Shown piece after piece: positions 9,893-21,790 of a stretch of DNA of 64,000 bases. The position numbers and the translations under genes were made by a program. The notes under the pieces were generated by a model. It was not told the DNA's origin. It ran no database searches and saw only the letters and a program-made list of their open reading frames with translations. Numbering within the stretch: position 1 is the first letter of the stretch; each line of letters opens with the position of its first letter. Origin of the DNA: Chamaelirium japonicum (Eukaryota; Streptophyta; Magnoliopsida; Liliales; Melanthiaceae); assembly GCA_947650365.1 (NCBI GenBank), contig OX393551.1:92602697-92666696 (forward strand). The letters run 5' to 3'.

Positions 9893-12800
9893 AGAGAGAA
9901 GAGAATGGAGAGATAAACGAAGAAAGAAGAGAGAAGAAGTCCTGCTCCAGTCCATTAGCCACGAGTATAGGAGTGAAGTTAGAAGGAATCTAAATTCCAA
10001 AACTCCACTTCTGTCATCGTTTCTTTCTCCATTTTCTTACGACTGATCGGCTGGGCTTGATATGTTTGTGCTGATAATGTGTTGTGAGATGGGAGAAATA
10101 AAAAATCATCAAATGTGCCCCACCCTAAAAGGAAAATATATTATTTATAAGGTAAGCTTACTTAGGGCCTAAGCAATCTATAGGAAATACTAATCCATAA
10201 GAGTGATCAAGAAGAGAACGGAGAGATTTAATTATATTATTAAGAAATGGAGTTTTAGAATTTAGATTCCTTTTTACTTCATACCTATATCTGTGGCAAT
10301 GGATTGGAGTAGGACTTTCTCTCTTCTCTCTTTGTTTATCTCTACATTCTCTTCTCTCTTCTTCTCTCTTCTCACAACATGTTATCAGCATGAACATGTC
10401 GAGCCCAACCGACTAGTCCCAAAAAAATAGAGAGGTAAACTAAGACAAAAGAGAGAGAAGAAGAGAGAAGAGAACGGAGAGATAAATAAAGAGAGAAGAC
10501 CTGCTCCATTGCATTGACCACGGGTATAGGTGTGACGTAAGAAGGAATCTAAATTCCAAAACTCTAGTTTTTAATCTTTATTTGACCCATTTAGGGTAGG
10601 GCATCTTTGACGGCCCTCTCTTTCTTTCATCTCATAATACGTTATCAACACGAACATGTCGAGCCCAACCAACCAGTCACAAGAAAACGGAGAGAGAAAC
10701 AAAAATAGAAAAGAGAAAAGAAGAGAGAAGAGAACAGAAAGATAAACAAGAGATAAAAAGTCATGTGCCAGTCCATTAGCCACAGGTATAGATGTGAAGT
10801 AAGAAGGAATCTAAACTCCAAAACTCCATAGAAAAGAGAGAAGAAGAGAGAAGAGAACGGAGAGATAAATAAAGAGAGAAGAGAGAAGAAGTAAAGCTCT
10901 ATTTCATTTTCCACTGTCAGATTTCTTCCATGGATTAGGATTTCCCATAGATTGCTTAGGCCCTAAGTAAGCTTACCCTATAAATAATATACAACCCCTT
11001 TAGGTTGTGGCACATTTGACGGCTCTCTTTTTCTCCCATGTTACAAAACGTTATCAGTACGAATATATCGAGCATAGCCATTAAATAATTCATTTATCTC
11101 TCCGTTCTCTTCTCTCTTCTTCTCTCTTCTCACAATACGTTATCAATACAAATATGTCAAGCCCAGCCGACCAGTCACAAGAACACATAGAGAGAAACGA
11201 AGACAGAAGAGAGAGAAGAAGAGAGAAGATAACAGAGAGAAACGAAAAGAGAAGAGAGAAGAAGTCATGTTTGAGTCCATTCGCCATGGGTTTAGGTGTG
11301 AAGTAAGAAGGAATATAAATTTCAAAACTCCACTTTTATCTTCCTTTCTCTCTCCATTTTTTTTTGACTGGTCGGTTGGGCTCAACATATTTGTGTTGAT
11401 AACATATTATAAGATAGAAGAAAGAAAGAGCTGTCAAACGTACCCCACCGAAAAGGGGTCGTAAATTATTTATAGGGTAAGCTTACTTAGGGCCAAAGCA
11501 ATCTATGGGAAACCTTAATTCATAGGAGAAGAGAACGAAGAGATCTAATTATATTTTTGAGAATTAGAGTTTTCAAATTTAGATTCTTTCTTACTTCACA
11601 CCTATACTGTTGATAACATATTGTGAGATGGAAGAAGAAGAGAGAAAAGAATGGAGAGATAAACAAATAGAGAAGAGACAAAAAATCATGCTCCAGTCCA
11701 TTGGTCAAGGGTATAGATGTAAAGTAAAATAATTAAATTAAAATAACTAATTAATTATTTAATAACTAATTAGAGCCGACCAGTATTCATTTTTTATAAT
11801 CCATGGGTGAAAAGAGAAGAGCATAAAGAGATTTAATTATATTACAGAGAAGTGGAGTTTCAAAATTTAGATTCCTTCTTACTTCACATATATACCTATG
11901 GTGAATAGACTAGAGCAGGACTTCTTCTCTCTTCCCTCTTTGTTTATCTCTTCGTTCTTTACTCTCTTCTTCTTTCTCTTCTCTCTTCGTTTATCTCTTT
12001 GTTCTTTTTTCTCCTGCTCCAATCCATTCGCCACGGGTATAGGTGTGAAGTAAGAAGGAATCTAAGTTCCAAAACTCCACTTTTGACTTTGTTTCTCTTA
12101 CTATTTTCTTACGACTGGTCGGCTGGCCTCGATATGTTCATGCTGATATTGTGTTGTGAGATAGGATAAAGAAAGAAAACAACAGAGAAATAAACAAAGA
12201 GAGAAGAGAGAAGAAGTCCTGCTCTAGTCTATTCGCCATGGGTATAGGTGTGAAGTAAAAAGAAATCTAAATTTCAAAACTCCATAGTAGAGAGAGAAGA
12301 AGAGAGAAAAGAACAGAGAGATTTAATTATAGTATTAAGAAGTGAAATTTTTGAATTTAGATTCCTTCTTACTTCATACCTATACCCGTGGTGAATAGAT
12401 TGGAGAAGGACTTCTCTCTTCTCTTTTCTCTCTTTATTTATCTCTCCGTTGTCTTCTCTCTTCTTCTCTCTTCTTCTCTCTTCTTATAACACGTTATCAG
12501 CACGAACATGTCGAGCCCAGCCAACTAGTCATAATAAAATGAAGAGAGAAATAAAGACAGAAGAGAGTGAAGAAGAGGGAAAAGAACAGAAAGATAAATG
12601 AAGTGAAAAGAGAGAAGAAGTCCTGCTCCAGTCCATTGCCCACGGGTATAGGTGTGAAGTAAGAAGGAATCTAAATTCTAAAACTCCACAGAAGAGAGCA
12701 AAGAAGAGAACAGAGAGAAGAAGTTCTTCTCTCTCTGTTTTCTTAAGACTAGTCGGTTGGGATCGATATGCTCATGCTGATAACCTGTTGTGAGAAGAGA

Positions 12801-15800
12801 AAAGAAGAGAAAAGAGAATAGAGAGATAAACAAAGAGAGAAAAGCGAAGAAGTCCTGCTCCAGTCCATTCACCACGGGTATAGGTGTGAAGTAAGATGGA
12901 GTCTAAATTCCAAAACTCCACTTCTCAATAATATAATTAAATCTCTCCGTTCTTTTTTTTCTTCTCCTATAGATTAGATTTCCTATAGATTTCTTAAGCC
13001 CTAAGTAAGCTTACACTATAAAACATATACGACCCTTTTAGGGCGGGGCATATTTCATGGCTCTTTCTTTCTCCCATCTCACAATACGTTATCAGCACGA
13101 ACATGTCGAGCCCAGCCGACCGGTCACCAAAAAATGGAGAGAGAAATAAAAGAAGAAGTAAAGTTTTCACATATAGATTCCTTCTTACTTCACACCTATA
13201 CCCGTAGCCTATGGATTGGAGCAAAACTTCCTCTCTCTTTATTTATCTCTCTATTCTCTTCTCTCTTTTTCTCTCTTCTATTTTTGTTTCTCTCTCTGTT
13301 TTCTTACGACTGGTCGGCTGGGCTTGACATGCTCGTGTTGTTAATGTAATGTGAGATAGGAGAAAAAGAGAGTCGTCAAATATGCCCCACCCTAAAGGAG
13401 TTGTATATTATTTATAGGGTAAAAATGAAAAGAGAAACGAAGATAGAAGAGAGAAGATGAGAAAAGAGAATAAAGAGATAAATAAAGAGTGAAGAGAGAA
13501 AAAGTCTTGCTCCAGTCCATTGGACATGTTTGATGGCTCTCTCTCTTTCTCCAATTTCATAACACATTACCAGCACGAACATGTCGAACCCAATCGATCA
13601 GTCACAAAAAACGGAGAGAAACAAATATGGAAGTGAAGATTTGAAATTTAGATTCCTTCTTATTTCACATCTATACTTGTGGCAAATAGATTGGAGCAGG
13701 ACTACTTCTCTCTTCTATTTTCGTTTATATCTTCGTTCTCATCTCTCTTCTTCTGTCTTCTCACAACACGTTATCAGCATGAATATGTCAAGCCCAGTCG
13801 ACCTGTCACAAGAAAATAGAGGGAGAAACGAAGGCAAAAGTGGAGTTTTGGAATTTAGATAACTTTTTACTTCACACATATACCCATGTCAAGGGACTAG
13901 AGCAGGTCTTCTTCTCTCTTCACTTTTTGTTTATCTTTTCATTCTTTTCTCACTTCTTCTCTCTCTTCTATCTTTATTTCTTTCTCCATTTTCTTGTGAC
14001 TGGTCGGCCGGGCTCGATATATTCATGCTGATAACATGTTAGATGGGAAAAAAAGAGAGCCATCAAATATGCCCCACTCTAAAGGGGTCATATATTATTT
14101 ATAGGATAAGCTTACTTAAGGCCAAAGCAATCTATGTGAAACCCTTATCCATAGGAGAAGAGAGAAAAGAATAGAGAGATTTAATAATATTATCGAGAAG
14201 TGGAGTTATGGAATTTAGATTCCTTTTTACTTTACACCTATACTCATGGTGAATTAACTGGAGCATGACTTCTTCTCTCTTCTCTCTTCTCTCTTCATTT
14301 ATCTCACCGTTCTCTTCTCTCTTGTTCTTTCTCTTCTGTGGAGTTTTAGAATTTAGATTCCTTCTTACTTTACAATCTTACCCTATAAATAATACGTTAT
14401 CAGCATGAATATGTCAAGCCCAGCCGACCATGTCGAGCCTAGCCGACCAGTCACAAGAAAATGGAAAGATAAATAAAGATAGAAGAGAGAGAAGAAAAGA
14501 GAAGTAAACGAAGAGATAAACAAAGAGAGAAGAGAGAAGATGTCATACTCCAGTCCATTGGTCACGGGTATAGGTGTGAAGTAAGAATGAATCTAAATTC
14601 AAAAACTCTATAGAAGAGAGAGAAGAGAGAAGAGAACGGAGAGATAAAAAAAAAAAAAAAGAGAAGAACTCTTGCTCTAGTCTATTAGCCATGGGTATAG
14701 GACAGAGGTAAGAAGGAATCTAAATTCCAAAACTCCACTTCTGTCTTTGTTTCTCTCTCTATTTTCTTACATCTGGTCGACTAGGCTTGATATATTTGTA
14801 CTGATAAAGTATTATGAGATGGAAGAAAGAGAGAGCCGTCAAATGTTCCCCACATTAAAGGGTTCGTATAAATATTGAGAAGTGGAGTTTTAGAATTTAG
14901 ATTCCTTCTTACTTTACACCTATACTCATGGCCAATAGATTGGAATATGACTTTTTCTCTCTTCTCTGTTCATTTACTCTGTTCTTTTCTCTCTTCTTCT
15001 GTCTTTGTTTCTCTCTTCGTTTTCTTGTGACTGGTCGGCTGGGCTTAATATATTCGTGCTGATAACGTGTTATGAGATAGGAGAAAGAGAGATCCATCAA
15101 ATATGCCCCATCCTAGTGGGGTCGTATAAAAATTGAGAAGTAGAGTTTTAGAATTTAGATTCCTTCTTACTTTATACCTATACCCGTGGTGAATGGACTG
15201 GAGTATGACTTTTTCTCTCTTCTCTCTTCTTTTATCTATCCATTCTCTTCTTCCTTCTTCTCTCTCTTCTGTTTTCGTTTCTCTCTCTCTTTTCTTGTGC
15301 CTGGTCGGCTGGGCTCGACATGTTCGTGCTAATAATATATTCTGAGATGGGAGAAAGAAAGAGCCGTCAAACGTGCCCCACCTTAAAAGGGTCGTATATT
15401 ATTTATAAAGTAAACTTACTTAGGGCCTAAGCAATCTATAAGATACCCTAATCCATGGGAGAGATCCGACGGTGGACAGCCATCCGATCGAACGATCACA
15501 TAACAAGTGTAATGTTTTAAAGTTTTCAAAGAAAAATATATATTATTTTTAAAGCAAAAAATTCGGGTATACCTCATCTTCCTTCTTTACTTCCTATTAT
15601 TTAATAAATTAAATAGTTAAATAGATAAATAATTAAATAAATTTTTAACTATCTATATAATTAAATAATTAATTATTTAAATAATTTATATATTATGTAA
15701 AAATTAAAATAAATAAATATTTTTTTAATTATTTAAAAAATTTATTAAGTTATTTAAAAAAATATTTTAGTATTTATATATTAAAATAATTAACTAATTA

Positions 15801-16062
15801 TTTAAATAATAAGTAAATAGTTATTGAATTATTGTTTTATTTTATTACTTAATTAAATAATAAGTTTTTTAATTATTTCAATTAATATTTTATAATATAT
15901 TATAATTATTTTTTATTGAACTATAAAATAATTTAATAATTAAATCATTTATTTGTTTAAGTAAATAATCTATTTAATATAATTCTTCAGTAAATAATTT
16001 TTATATATTTAAATATTTATCTAATTATTTAATTATTTAAAAATAAAATAATAATTAAATAA
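9893..16062. repeat. left arm of a large inverted repeat, made of L/T modules
   Basis: This arm is the reverse complement of 17392-20946 joined to 35026-37611. Private variants show it: 12960-13430 matches the reverse complement of 20020-20490, including the odd words GATTAGATTTCC and GTAGCCTATGGATTGG. The doubled GTCGAGCC unit near 14415-14450 matches 18995-19050, and the TTGATCACTC-type variant near 10205 matches 37300. The arm begins abruptly at the end of CACTA-1. Inside are L and T modules every few hundred bases plus the AT-rich block at 15465-16062. No coding gene is present. Confidence 0.88.
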
Positions 16063-16345
16063 ATAACTAATAAAATTAATTAATAAATTAATTATATAAT
16101 TAAATTATTATTTATTTATTTAATAATTTAAATAATTACCTAATTTGATTATTTAATAATATAATAATAAATAAATAAATAGAATAATAAATTTAATTAA
16201 ATAAATTATTTATTTTACTAAAAACTTAATTATTAAATTATTTAAATTATTAAATTATTTAAATTATTTAATAATTAATTAATTAATTAATTTAATTAAA
16301 ATATTATAGTAATATTACTATGATAATCATAATAACGTTGAGATG
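15465..16345. repeat. AT-rich block with conserved borders
   Basis: Almost pure A/T from about 15590 to 16330. The left border carries GATCCGACGGTGGACAGCC and CCGATCGAACGATC, then GCAAAAAATTCGGG and CTTCTTTACTTCC. The right border is TACTATGATAATCATAATAA followed by CGTTGAGATGATACTATTG, leading into a T module. The same borders flank or abut AT-rich DNA elsewhere in the window, so this looks like a full copy of a distinct segment. No genes seen. Confidence 0.7.
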
Positions 16346-17391
16346 ATACTATTGAGAAGTGGGGTTTTGGAATATAGATTCCTTCTTACTTCTTCTCTCT
16401 TCTCTCTTTGTTTATCTCTCAGTTCTCTTCTATCTTCTTCTCTCTTCTGATAACATGTTATCAGCTTGAACATGTCGAGCCCAGCCGACCAGTCACAAGA
16501 AAATAGAGAGTGAAACAATGATAGAAGTAGAGTTTTGGAATTTAGATTCCTTCTTACTTCACACCTATACCCATGGCCAATGGACTGGAGTAGGACTTCT
16601 TCTCTCTTCACTCTTCGTTTATCTCATCGTTTTCTTCTCTCTTCTTCTCTCTCTTCTGTCTTTGTTTCTCTCTCCGTTTTCTTATGACTGGTCGGCTCGG
16701 CACGATATGTTCATGCTGATAACGTATTATGAGATGGGAGAATGAAAGAGTCATCAAATGTGTCCCACCCTAAAGGGGTCGTATATTATTTATAGGGTAA
16801 GCTTACTTAGGGCCTAAGCAATCTATAGGAAACCCTAATCCATAGGAGAAAAGAGATAAGAATGGAGAGTTTTAATAATACTATTGAGAAGTGAAGTTTA
16901 GGAATTTAGATTCCTTCTTACTTCACACCTATGCCCGTGGCGAATGGACTAGAACAGGACTTCTTCTCTCTTCTCTCTTCATTTATCTCTCTATTCTCTT
17001 CTCTCTTCTTCTCTCTCTTCTACGGAGTTTTAGAATTTAGATTCCTTCTTACTCACAAGTTTACCCTATAAATAATATACGATCCCTTTAGGGTGGGGCA
17101 TGCTTGACGGCTTTCTTTTTCTACCATACGTTATCAATACGAACATGTCGAGCCCAGCCGACCAGTCGTAAGAAAATAGAGTGAGAAACGAAGACAGAAG
17201 AGAGAGAAGAAGAGAGAAGAGAATAGAAAAAAGAAAAAAGAAGAAGTCATGCTCCAGTCCATTAGCCACGGGTATAGATGTGAAGTAAGAAGGAATCTAA
17301 ATTTCAAAACTCCAAATAAGAGATAGAAAGAGAGAGAAGAGAACGAAAAGATAAATAAAGATTATTTACTTAAACAAATAATTATTATTTT
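16063..17391. repeat. spacer of the large inverted repeat
   Basis: This 1.33-kb segment lies between the inverted arms and is not itself a palindrome around 16,727. It holds the end of the left AT-rich block, then L/T units: T near 16530-16640, L (reverse) 16660-16860, T 16890-17010, T 17030-17060 and L 17070-17200. It would form the loop if the arms paired. Confidence 0.75.
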
Positions 17392-20300
17392 TTATTTACA
17401 TTTTTAAATAATTAAATAATTATATAAATATTTAAATATATAAAGATTATTTACTTAAGATTTATATTAAATAGATTATTTACTAAAACAAATAAATAAT
17501 TTAATTATTAAATTATTTTATTATTAAATAAAAAATAATTAAAATATATTATAAAATATTAATTGAAATAATTAAAAAACTTATTATTTAATTAAGCAAT
17601 AAAATAAAACAGTAATTCAATAACTATTTAATTATTATATAAATAATTAGTTAATTATTTAAATATATAAATAATAAAATTATTTTCTAAATAACTTAAT
17701 AAATTTTTTAAATAATTAAATAAATAATAATTTATTTTAATATTTATATAATATATAAATTATTTAAATAATTATTTATTTAATTATATAGATAGTTAAA
17801 TATTTATTTAATTATTTATCTATTTAACTATTTAATTTATTAAATAATAGGAAGTAAAGAAGGAAGATGAGGCATACCTGAATTTTTTGCTTTAAAAATA
17901 TTATATATTTTTCTTTAAAAAACTTGAAAACATTACACTTGTTATGTGATCTTTCAATAGGATGGCTGTCCACCGTCGGATCTCTCCCATGGATTAGGGT
18001 ATCTTATAGATTGCTTAGGCCCTAAGTAAGTTTACCTTATAAATAATATATGACCCTTTTAAGATGGGGCACGTTTGACGGTTCTCTCTTTTTCCCAACT
18101 CACAATACATTATCAGCACGAACATGTCGAGCCCAGCCGACCAGGCACAAGAAAAGAGAGAGAAATGAAGACAGAAGAGAGAGAAGAAGGAAGAAGAGAA
18201 CGGAGAGATAAAAGAAGAGAGAAGAGAGAAGAAGTCATGCTCCAGTCCATTCACCACGGGTATAGGTATAAAGAAAGAAGGAATCTAAATTCTAAAACTT
18301 TACTTCGCAATATTTATACGACCCCATTAGGGTAGGGCATGTTTGACGGATCTCTCTTTCTCCTATCTCATAACACGTTATCAGCACGAACATATTAAGC
18401 CCAACCGACCAGTCATAAGAAAACAAAGAGAGAAACGAAGACAGAAGAAGAGAGAAAAGAACAGAGAGATAAACGAACAGAGAAGAGAGATAAAGTCCTA
18501 TTCCAATCTATTGGCTTTGAGTATAGGTGTAAAGTAAGAAGGAATCTAAACTCCAAAACTCCACTTCTCAATATTTATACGAACCCTTTAATGTGGGGAA
18601 CATTTGACGGCTCTCTCTTTCTTCCATCTCACAATACATTATCAGTACGAATATATCGAGCCCAACCGACCAGATGTAAGAAAACAGAGAGAGAAACAAA
18701 GACAGAAGTAGAGTTTTGGAATTTAGATTCCTTCTTACCTCTGACCTATACCTATGGCTAATAGACTGGAGCATGACTTCTTCTCTCTTCTCTTTTTATT
18801 TATCTCTCCGTTCTCTTCTTTCTTCTCTCTCTTCTATGGAGTTTTTGAATTTAGATTCATTCTTACTTCACACCTATACCCGTGGCCAATGGACTGGAGC
18901 AAGACATCTTCTCTCTTCTCTATTTATTTATCTCTTCGTTTACTTCTCTCTTCTTCTCTCTCTTCTATCTTTGTTTATCTTTCCATTTTCTTGTGACTGG
19001 TCGGCTAGGCTCGACATGGTCGGCTGGGCTTGACATATTCATACTGATAACGTATTATTTATAGGGTAAGCTTGTGAAGTAAGAAGGAATCTAAATTCTA
19101 AAACTCTATAGAAGAGAAAGAACAAGAGAGAAAAGAACGGTGAGATAAATAAAGAGAGAAGAGAGAAGAAGTCATGCTCCAGTCAATTCGCCATGAGTAT
19201 AGGTGTAAAGTAAAAAGGAATCTAAATTCCATAACTCCACTTCTCAATAATATTATTAAATCTCTCCATTCTCTTCTCTCTTCTCCTATGGATAAGGGTT
19301 TCACATAGATTGCTTTCGCCTTAAGTAAGCTTACCCTATAAATAATATATGACCCCTTTAGGATGGGGCATGTTTGATGGCTCTCTCTTTCTCCCATCTC
19401 ACAACATGTTATTAGCACGGATATGTCGAGCCCGACCGACTAGTCACAAGAAAATGGATAAAGAAATGAAGATAGAAAAGAGAGAAGTTGTAAGAAAAGA
19501 ACGAAAAGATAAACAAAAAGAGAAGAGAGAAGAAGACCTACTCTAGTCCATTGGCATGGGTATATGTGTGAAGTAAGAAGTTATCTAAATTCCAAAACTC
19601 CACTTTTGCCTTCGTTTCTCCCTCTATTTTCTTGTGACAGGTCGACTGGGCTCGACATATTCATGCTGATAATGTGTTGTGAGAATAGAGAAGAAGAGAG
19701 ATGAGAACGAAGATATAAACGAAGATAGAAGAGAGAAGAAGTCCTGCTCTAATCTATTCACCACAGGTATAGGTGTGAAATAAGAAGGAATCTAAATTCA
19801 AAATCTTTACTTCTATATTTGTTTCACTCCGTTTTTTATGACTAATCGATTGGGTTCGACATATTTATGCTGATAATGTGTTGTGAGATGGGAGAAAGAG
19901 AGAGAGCCATCAAACATGTCCAATGGACTGGAGCAGGATTTCTTCTCTCTTTACTCTTTATTTATCTCTTTATTCTCTTCTCTCCTCTTCTCTCTTCTAT
20001 CTTCATTTCTTTTTCCATTCTTACCCTATAAATAATATACAACCCCTTTAGGGTGGGGCACGTTTGACAGCTCTCTTTTTCTCCTATCTCACAATACGTT
20101 AACAACACGAGCAAGTCAAGCCCAACCGACCAGTCGTAAGAAAGCACAGAGAGAAATAAAAAGAGAAGAGAGAAAAAGAAAGAAGAGAATATAGAGATAA
20201 ATAAAGAGAGAAGAAGTTCTGCTCCAATCCATAGGCTACGGGTATAGGTGTGAAGTAGGAAGGAATCTATATTTGAAAACTTTACTTCTGCCTTCATTTT

Positions 20301-20946
20301 TTTCTCCGTTTTTTGGTGACCAGTCGGCTGGGCTCGACATGTTCGTGCTGATAACGTGTTATGAGATGGGAGATAGAAAGAGCCATCAAATGTGCCCCAC
20401 CCTAAAAGGGTCGTATATAATTTATAGTGTAAGCTTACTTAGGGCCTAAGCAATCTATAGGAAATCTAATCCATAGGAGAAGAAAAAAGAGAACGGGGAG
20501 ATTTAATTATATTAATGAGAAGTGGAGTTTTGGAATTTAGATTCCTTCTTACTTCACACCTATACCCGTGGTGAATGAACTGGAGCAGGACTTCTTCTCT
20601 CTTCTCTCTTTGTTTATCTCTCTATTCTCTTTTCTCTTTTTTTCTCTTCTCACAACAGGTTATCAGCATGAGCATGTCGATCCCAACCGACCAGTCATAA
20701 GAAAACAGAGAGTGAAGAACTTTTACTCTCCGTTCTCTTCTTTGCTCTCTTCTGTGGAGTTTAAAATTTAGATTCCTTCTTACTTCATACCTATACCTGT
20801 GGCCAATGGACTGGAGCCAGACTTCTTCTCTCTTTTCACTTCGTTTATCTATTTGTTCTCTTCTCTCTTCTTCTCTCTCTTTTATCTTTATTTCTCTCTT
20901 CGTTTTATTATGACTGGTCGGCTGGGCTCGACATGTCCGTGCTAAT
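17392..20946. repeat. right arm of the inverted repeat, part 1
   Basis: Reverse complement of 12508-16062, starting in the AT-rich block (to about 17880, then border words GGATGGCTGTCCACCGTCGG near 17960-17980). L/T modules follow. The arm is interrupted at 20946 by CACTA-2 and resumes at 35026. The leucine/serine/phenylalanine-rich ORFs here are translations of CTCTTCT tracts. Confidence 0.88.
20944..20946. repeat. CACTA-2 target-site duplication, left copy
   Basis: The three bases AAT precede CACTACACC and are repeated right after the element at 35023-35025. A 3-bp duplication is the hallmark of CACTA insertion. Confidence 0.9.
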
Positions 20947-21180
20947 CACTACACCAAAACTGTGATTTTGTAACACACTGTTTTTTTGGTTTGTAACACT
21001 TATTGCCATTACAAAATTGGTAACAGTTATATGCGTTAGTAGTTGAAAATTTTTATTAGTAATTCATAGAATAGCGTTTTTGATATAACGTAACGTTTTT
21101 TATTTATGTTTGTAACGATTACAACTGTTACAAAAATGTCATAAAATTTATTTTAAAAATCTTTTAGTTTCACATGATTA
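20947..21180. repeat. CACTA-2 left TIR and subterminal repeats
   Basis: After the TIR come repeated words of the type GTAACA, TTACAAAAT, GTAACG and TGTTACAAA in both orientations. Clustered short motifs of this kind are where TNPA-type proteins bind CACTA ends. Confidence 0.8.
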
Positions 21181-21289
21181 AAAGGTGACCCAATTTTAAG
21201 TGCAAGTCTCTGTTCTTTTCATGAGCAAAAGACCCGCTCCCTCCTTTCCCCGCTTCTCCCACGCCATTAGGGTTCTCTGCAGGTAACCC

Positions 21290-21600
21290 CCCCCCCCTCT
21301 CTCTCTCTCTGGATGCCGTCGGGCATCGTGCCTCCCACTCGCCGTCGTGCCTCCCACTTCTCCCACTCGCCGTCGGGCCACCGGTGCGCCTCTAGGGTTG
21401 CCGTCGGGCCGTCGGGCGTTAGGCGTCGTGCCTCCCACTCGCCGTCGGGCCACCGGTGCACCGCCGTCGTGCCTCCAGCTTCTCCCACTCGATGGTGCAC
21501 CGCCATCGCGCCTCCCATGTCACCATCGGGCCGCCGTCGCGCCTCTCACGTAGCCATCGGGCCGCCGTCGTGCCTCCCACGTCTCCGATCTCTCTCTCGG
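21290..21600. repeat. GC-rich short tandem repeats in the CACTA-2 leader
   Basis: After runs of C and CT, words such as CGTGCCTCCCACTCGCCGTC and GGGCCACCGGTGC recur at irregular spacing of about 20-80 bases. Base composition is very different from the AT-rich surroundings. It sits about 200 bases upstream of the transposase start, so it may be an untranslated leader or promoter island. Overlapping ORFs on both strands are low-complexity R/P/S/G-rich readings with no family features. Confidence 0.6.
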
Positions 21601-21790
21601 TATTCAATGAAGGGGGGGGAGTGAGTTATGAGGTCGAGTCCCGGTATTTAATTTGTTAGCCTAATTATGCTTATATGCATTCAACATGTATTAATATAAT
21701 ATATTCAGTAATTTTAAAGTTCTGCCAAACATGTGTCTAATTCTCTGGGTTCTTTCCTAACTTTGACGCTATTATATCTTTTGTTTCATA

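Noticed and set aside
15590-16330. AT-rich block as a replication origin or matrix attachment region
   Set aside because: Base composition alone does not support a specific function; only its repeat borders can be defended.
9791-20300. Many 60-110-aa ORFs rich in L, S, F (looking like membrane proteins) or in K, R, E
   Set aside because: They are translations of CTCTTCT pyrimidine tracts or their complement in T and L modules, recur in every orientation and have no conserved start, length or family motif. The same applies to those at 35-57 kb.
21196-21659. Overlapping R/G/P-rich ORFs on both strands
   Set aside because: Low-complexity GC-rich repeats read in all frames; no domain and no agreement with the transposase frame.
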